From Gordonia bronchialis DSM 43247 (GTDB lineage Bacteria; Actinomycetota; Actinomycetes; Mycobacteriales; Mycobacteriaceae): a DNA stretch of 64,000 nt. The DNA lies in contig NC_013441.1 in NCBI RefSeq assembly GCF_000024785.1, positions 2,046,001-2,110,000 on the forward strand, in the 5' to 3' direction. A model generated the notes under the pieces. That model did no database searches, was not told the origin of the DNA, and worked only from the letters and a program-made list of their open reading frames with translations. Shown here one piece after another: positions 61,101 to 64,000 of the stretch. Position 1 is the stretch's first letter. Each line of letters opens with the position of its first letter. Position numbers and translations under genes: made by a program.

Positions 61101-64000
61101 CCGCTTCGACCTCGTGGTGCCGATCGCCCAGTCCTCGGTGCGCATCCCGATGCAGGTCGGTCCCGGCCTGCTCGACGGTGGCAACCCGCTCATCGGCCTC
61201 GACGACGCCGCCGGTGCCATGCGCGAGATCCTGACCGTCGCCGCCGGCGGTGACCTGGCCACCGTGACCGACGGTGAGTCGGTGACCACTGTCGCCTGGG
61301 CGCCGGACTCCGTTGCCGACCACGCCTCGGTTACCGGGTTCTCCCTGCCCGCACACCTGCGGCCCACCACCCCCACCGAGCCCGGTGGCTTCGCCGTGCC
61401 GGACACACTGGTCGGGGCCTCCTGGCCGAGCGTGTTCAGCGTGATCGGCGCGGCGCGTACCGAATCCGGTTCCCCGGTTGTGGAGGGTCTGCTCGACCTC
61501 GTGCACCTCGACCATGCTGTCGAACTCGTCGGCGCGATCCCGGCCGAGGCCGCCGAACTGACCGTCACCGCCCGCACCGGGGCGGTCCGCGACACCGAGG
61601 TGGGTCGCGTGATCGAGGTGTCCGTCGACGTCGCCGGCCCGGCCGGCCCGATCGCGACACTCGACGAGCGGTTCGCCATCCGCGGTCGTCTCGGCGATGC
61701 CGAGCTCACCGATCCGGCCCGCGCCGGCGGAGCGATCTCCGACGAGCGCTCGGCGACCCGGAAGCTGCTGCGCCAGGCCAAGATCACCGCACCCGCGCGG
61801 ATGAACGGCTTCGCCGTGGTGTCCGGTGACCGCAACCCGATCCACACCGACTCCGCGGCTGCCCGGCTGGCCGGTCTTGGCGAGCCGATCGTGCACGGCA
61901 TGTGGCTCTCGGCCGCCGCTCAGCAGGTCGTCACCGCGACCGACGCCAAGAACCCGATCCCGGCCCCGCGGCCGCTGATCGGTTGGACGGCACGCTATCT
62001 GGGCATGGTCCGCACCGGCGACACCATCACCGTGCGCGTCGACCGCGTCGGACTCGACGCCGGCCGCGAGGTCGTCGAGGTCAGCGCCAAGGTCGGCGAC
62101 GACCTGGTGATGAGCGCGACCGGCCTGCTGGCCGCGCCGACCACGGTCTACGCCTTTCCGGGCCAGGGCATCCAGAGCAAGGGCATGGGCCTCGACGCCC
62201 GGTCGCGATCCAAGGCGGCGCGCAAGGTGTGGGATCGTGCCGACAAGCACACCCGTGCGGCACTGGGCTTCTCGATCCTCGCGGTGGTCCGCGACAACCC
62301 GACCACCCTGGTCGCGGGCGGAACCACCTACAACCATCCCGACGGTGTGCTCTATCTGACGCAGTTCACCCAGGTCGCCATGGCGACGCTGGGCGTCGCT
62401 CAGATCGCCGAGCTCAAGGAGGCCGGCGGATTCGTCGAAGGTGCCATCACCTGCGGCCACTCGGTGGGTGAGTACAACGCCCTCGCGGCGTGCGCCGGCG
62501 TGTTGCCGCTCGAGGCCGTCCTCGAGGTGGTCTTCCAGCGCGGTGAGGCCATGCACCACCTGGTTCCGCGAGATGAACTGGGCCGCAGCGACTATCGGAT
62601 GGCAGCGATCCGTCCGAGCCAGTTCGGACTGGCCGACGCCGACGTCACCGATTTCGTCGCCGGCATCGGCGCCGAGATCGGCGAGTTCCTCGAGGTGGTC
62701 AACCTCAATCTGCTCGGCTCGCAGTACGCGATCGCCGGCACGGTGCGCGGCCTGGAGCACCTCGAAGCCGAGATCGAGCGTCGCCGTGCGGAATTCGGCG
62801 GTAAGCGATCGTTCATCCTGGTGCCCGGCATCGACGTCCCGTTCCACTCGACCGTGTTGCGTGCGGGTGTCCCGGAGTTCCGTTCCAAGCTCGAGGACCT
62901 GCTGCCCGAGCACATCGATCCGGACATCCTCGTCGGCCGCTACATCCCGAACCTGGTGCCACGCCTGTTCAACCTCGAGCGGTCCTACATCGAGGAGATC
63001 GCCGCGCTGGTGCCCTCGGATCCGCTGAATGCGGTTCTGGCGGACTGGGACAACTGGGCCGCCAAGCCGAGTCAGCTGCTGCGTGTGGTTCTGATCGAGT
63101 TGCTGGCCTGGCAGTTCGCCAGCCCCGTCCGCTGGATCGAGACTCAGGAACTGTTGTTCGCGGGCCCGGAGCGACACGGTCTGTCCGTGCAGCGCTTCGT
63201 CGAGATCGGCCTCAAGGGTGCGCCGACGCTGGCCGGGCTGGCGTCCAACACCCTCAAGCTCGACGACTATGCGGCCGCCACCACGGAGGTCGTCAACGTC
63301 GAACGCGACAGCGACGTCATCCTGGCCAAGGACGCCGGCCACGAGCCCGACGGTGACGAGGACGAGGCCGCACCGGCCGCCGACGCCGCCGCCGAGCCTG
63401 CCGCGGCAACTCCGGCACCGGCAGCCGCCCCGGCTCCGGCGCCCGCCGCCGCCCCCGCCGGTGGACCCCGCCCCGACGACATCAGCTTCAGCCCGTCCGA
63501 CGCCGTCAAGTCGGTCATCGCGTTGTGGACCAAGATGCGGGTGGACCAGATCGGCTCGGCCGACACCATCGAGGCGCTGTGCGACGGTGTCTCGTCGCGA
63601 CGCAACCAGTTGCTCCTCGACATCGGTGGCGAGCTGGGACTCGGTGCCATCGACGGCGCCGCCGAGGCCGACATGGTCGCGCTGTCCTCGACGGTCGAGA
63701 CCCTCGCCCGCGGCTACCGTCCGCTGGGTGCGGTGCTGACCGACGCGGTCTCCGATCAGGTACGCAAGGTGCTCGGGCCGGTCGGCAAGCGGCAGAGCTA
63801 CATCACCGATCGCGTCTCGAATGTCTGGCAGCTGGGCCCCGGCTGGGGTCTGCACACCACGGTCGCGCTGGCCCTCGGTACCCGCGACGGTGCCAGTGTG
63901 CGCGGCGAGGACCTCGGCAACCTGCTCGACGGCCCGGTGACCGGTCCGGATGCGCTCGACGCGCTGATCGACCGCGCGGTGTCGGCGGTGGGTGCCGTCA
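58144..64000 (+). CDS. fas: Type I fatty acid synthase (5' part, runs off the window)
   Basis: The first 1952 codons of FAS-I, which makes C16-C26 fatty acids from acetyl- and malonyl-CoA and primes mycolate synthesis. Start GTG 58144 follows AGAGGAGA. Domain order matches recalled M. tuberculosis Fas (about 3070 aa): acetyltransferase with GHSQG (Ser near 148); enoyl reductase from about 430 (LLAGMTPTTVDPAIVAAAAN, EGGRAGGHHSWEDLDDLLLA, GGGIGTP); dehydratase hot-dog core near 1230 (RNPIHTDSAAARLAG, IVHGMWLSAAA); malonyl/palmitoyl transferase with GHSVGEYNALAA near 1437; an Ala/Pro-rich linker; and the ACP domain with Ser1817 in GVSSRRNQLLLDIG as the likely pantetheine site. Ketoreductase and ketosynthase lie beyond the edge. 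There is no internal stop. Confidence 0.97.
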   Translation, partial: MTVDQFRTGTPGAASAERPSTTLIDRLAAGEPYAISFGGQGGPWLPTLAELVVDADLEHRIAKIVEAAEQLVEPVVDEITVARADGFHPLTWVRALDAGEQTPGEAALADFTLSGPGVLLTQIAAVEALKKQGLDTTAIPPRSVIGHSQGSIAIDAVPVNGRPAAAGEGSLLAVAQMLGAAGALISRRRGLGVSTEGTPMLAITNISPARIDAILAEYREGLAESERATAPVVAIRNSRNALVLSGAPRHLAAFTALCERIAAAEADERKRKLTGGEPFAPKFDHLQVSVAFHHPGMADAVELVGEWAQRCGIDPELATRHARSVLVDPVDWVSTVDGAVADGASWILDFGPGDLATRLSSALVRGQGVGLVPAALRVGQRNLFSPGGVPEVARPWISFAPTLAELPDGRTVVETAFTRLTGRSPMLLAGMTPTTVDPAIVAAAANAGHWAELAGGGQVTEDIFARNIAKLTDLLEPGREAQFNALFLDPYLWKLQLGGKRLVQKARAQGAPIDGVIVSAGIPELEDAVALVNEFVEAGLRFVAFKPGTVEQIRSVVRIAAEVPHHPVIVQIEGGRAGGHHSWEDLDDLLLATYGELRARANIVVCVGGGIGTPERASEYLTGTWSHVYGYPTMPMDGILIGTAAMATKEATTTDEVKQLLVDTVGCDEWIGAGHATAGMASGRSQLGADIHEVDNAASRCGRLLDEVAGDADAVADRRDEIIAAMADTAKPYFGDVAEMTYRGWLDRYAELAVGTPDADPLPWADITWQQRFVDMLQRTEARMNPQDSGEIPTMFGELATADDPHAAIDALSSVYPEIDSDILHPADVAFFLELCRTPGKPVNFVPVIDKDVRRWWRSDSLWQAHDPRYGADAVCIIPGPVAVAGITRVDEPVGELLDRFEAQVADDLRSAGAAAVSVDARKRAGLVESAGALSTIIEADDVDWAGRIVPNPVVLLGDRESWSVVGVDRAEHAPSGAVLERAAENRFDLVVPIAQSSVRIPMQVGPGLLDGGNPLIGLDDAAGAMREILTVAAGGDLATVTDGESVTTVAWAPDSVADHASVTGFSLPAHLRPTTPTEPGGFAVPDTLVGASWPSVFSVIGAARTESGSPVVEGLLDLVHLDHAVELVGAIPAEAAELTVTARTGAVRDTEVGRVIEVSVDVAGPAGPIATLDERFAIRGRLGDAELTDPARAGGAISDERSATRKLLRQAKITAPARMNGFAVVSGDRNPIHTDSAAARLAGLGEPIVHGMWLSAAAQQVVTATDAKNPIPAPRPLIGWTARYLGMVRTGDTITVRVDRVGLDAGREVVEVSAKVGDDLVMSATGLLAAPTTVYAFPGQGIQSKGMGLDARSRSKAARKVWDRADKHTRAALGFSILAVVRDNPTTLVAGGTTYNHPDGVLYLTQFTQVAMATLGVAQIAELKEAGGFVEGAITCGHSVGEYNALAACAGVLPLEAVLEVVFQRGEAMHHLVPRDELGRSDYRMAAIRPSQFGLADADVTDFVAGIGAEIGEFLEVVNLNLLGSQYAIAGTVRGLEHLEAEIERRRAEFGGKRSFILVPGIDVPFHSTVLRAGVPEFRSKLEDLLPEHIDPDILVGRYIPNLVPRLFNLERSYIEEIAALVPSDPLNAVLADWDNWAAKPSQLLRVVLIELLAWQFASPVRWIETQELLFAGPERHGLSVQRFVEIGLKGAPTLAGLASNTLKLDDYAAATTEVVNVERDSDVILAKDAGHEPDGDEDEAAPAADAAAEPAAATPAPAAAPAPAPAAAPAGGPRPDDISFSPSDAVKSVIALWTKMRVDQIGSADTIEALCDGVSSRRNQLLLDIGGELGLGAIDGAAEADMVALSSTVETLARGYRPLGAVLTDAVSDQVRKVLGPVGKRQSYITDRVSNVWQLGPGWGLHTTVALALGTRDGASVRGEDLGNLLDGPVTGPDALDALIDRAVSAVGAV

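Noticed and set aside
60121..63855. A 1244-codon open frame antisense to fas
   Set aside because: It is a shadow of the GC-rich fas codons. Its sequence is repetitive in Gly, Arg, Asp and His with no recognisable domain, whereas the plus frame matches FAS-I throughout.

Overview
The window is high-GC DNA, densely coding on both strands, from a mycolic-acid-type actinobacterium (order Mycobacteriales); genus Gordonia or a close relative is my best guess. The evidence is a type I fatty acid synthase, the mismatch endonuclease NucS, GlgE maltosyltransferase, CysO/Mec/CysM sulfur transfer, DUF2017 and DUF3817 proteins, frequent GTG starts and several apparently leaderless starts. From recalled gene order, the stretch from nucS to the DUF3817/LprD-like pair (about 8.7-34.6 kb) follows the Mycobacterium tuberculosis Rv1321-Rv1343c block, with local changes: pncA lies beside pncB, no glgP is present, and a thiamine-binding protein, an MFS transporter and a DivIVA-like protein are included. 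I see no CRISPR array, insertion sequence or prophage.

Layout. 0-2.9 kb: a divergent aliphatic amidase locus, with amiE on + and, on -, a Clp-like AmiB ATPase, a MarR regulator and the first codons of a periplasmic-binding-fold protein like AmiC. 2.9-9.4 kb: a flavin monooxygenase with an NTF2-like N-terminus, its divergent GAF-domain regulator, a glutaminase with a STAS tail, an acyl-ACP desaturase and nucS. 9.4-15.1 kb: a DivIVA-like coiled-coil protein, methylmalonyl-CoA epimerase, a thiolase, then a tightly coupled DUF3817/thiamine-binding/MFS/thioredoxin run. 15.1-23.6 kb: a minus-strand row of glgB, glgE, dinG, pncA and pncB (glucan and NAD metabolism). 23.6-32.6 kb: clpS, DUF2017, a P1 peptidase, two secreted proteins on -, mec-cysO-cysM, rhomboid, murI, a metallo-beta-lactamase-fold phosphodiesterase, rph and rdgB. 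32.6-34.7 kb: a glycosyltransferase, two membrane proteins and tRNA-Leu(UAG). 34.7-38.2 kb: a decayed strip with a nonsense-interrupted alpha/beta hydrolase, a cupin fragment, a small secreted protein and a large secreted protein with two apparent frameshifts. 38.3-43.6 kb: an inositol-type catabolic operon with a divergent LacI regulator. 43.6-49.6 kb: a methyltransferase, a trans-sulfuration-type PLP enzyme coupled to an OpgC-like acyltransferase, and a long-chain acyl-CoA synthetase. 49.8-57.7 kb: a DEAD-box helicase, a rhodanese fold lacking its cysteine, a 1387-aa SF1 helicase with a C-terminal nuclease-like domain, a class III-type sirtuin and a HIT protein. 58.1 kb to the end: the first 1952 codons of fas.

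Themes. Lipid metabolism (desaturase, epimerase, thiolase, acyl-CoA synthetase, FAS-I) may share control: nearly the same palindromic operator lies before the thiolase and before fas, 47 kb apart. Other candidate regulatory signals are a paired TGTG-N8-CACA motif before the monooxygenase/GAF regulator, a clustered TGGGAC operator before the inositol genes, and a repeated element before amiE/amiB. The least conventional items are the amidase cluster built with a Clp-type ATPase and a MarR protein, the helicase-nuclease giant, murI without a standard start codon, and the degraded strip after tRNA-Leu.
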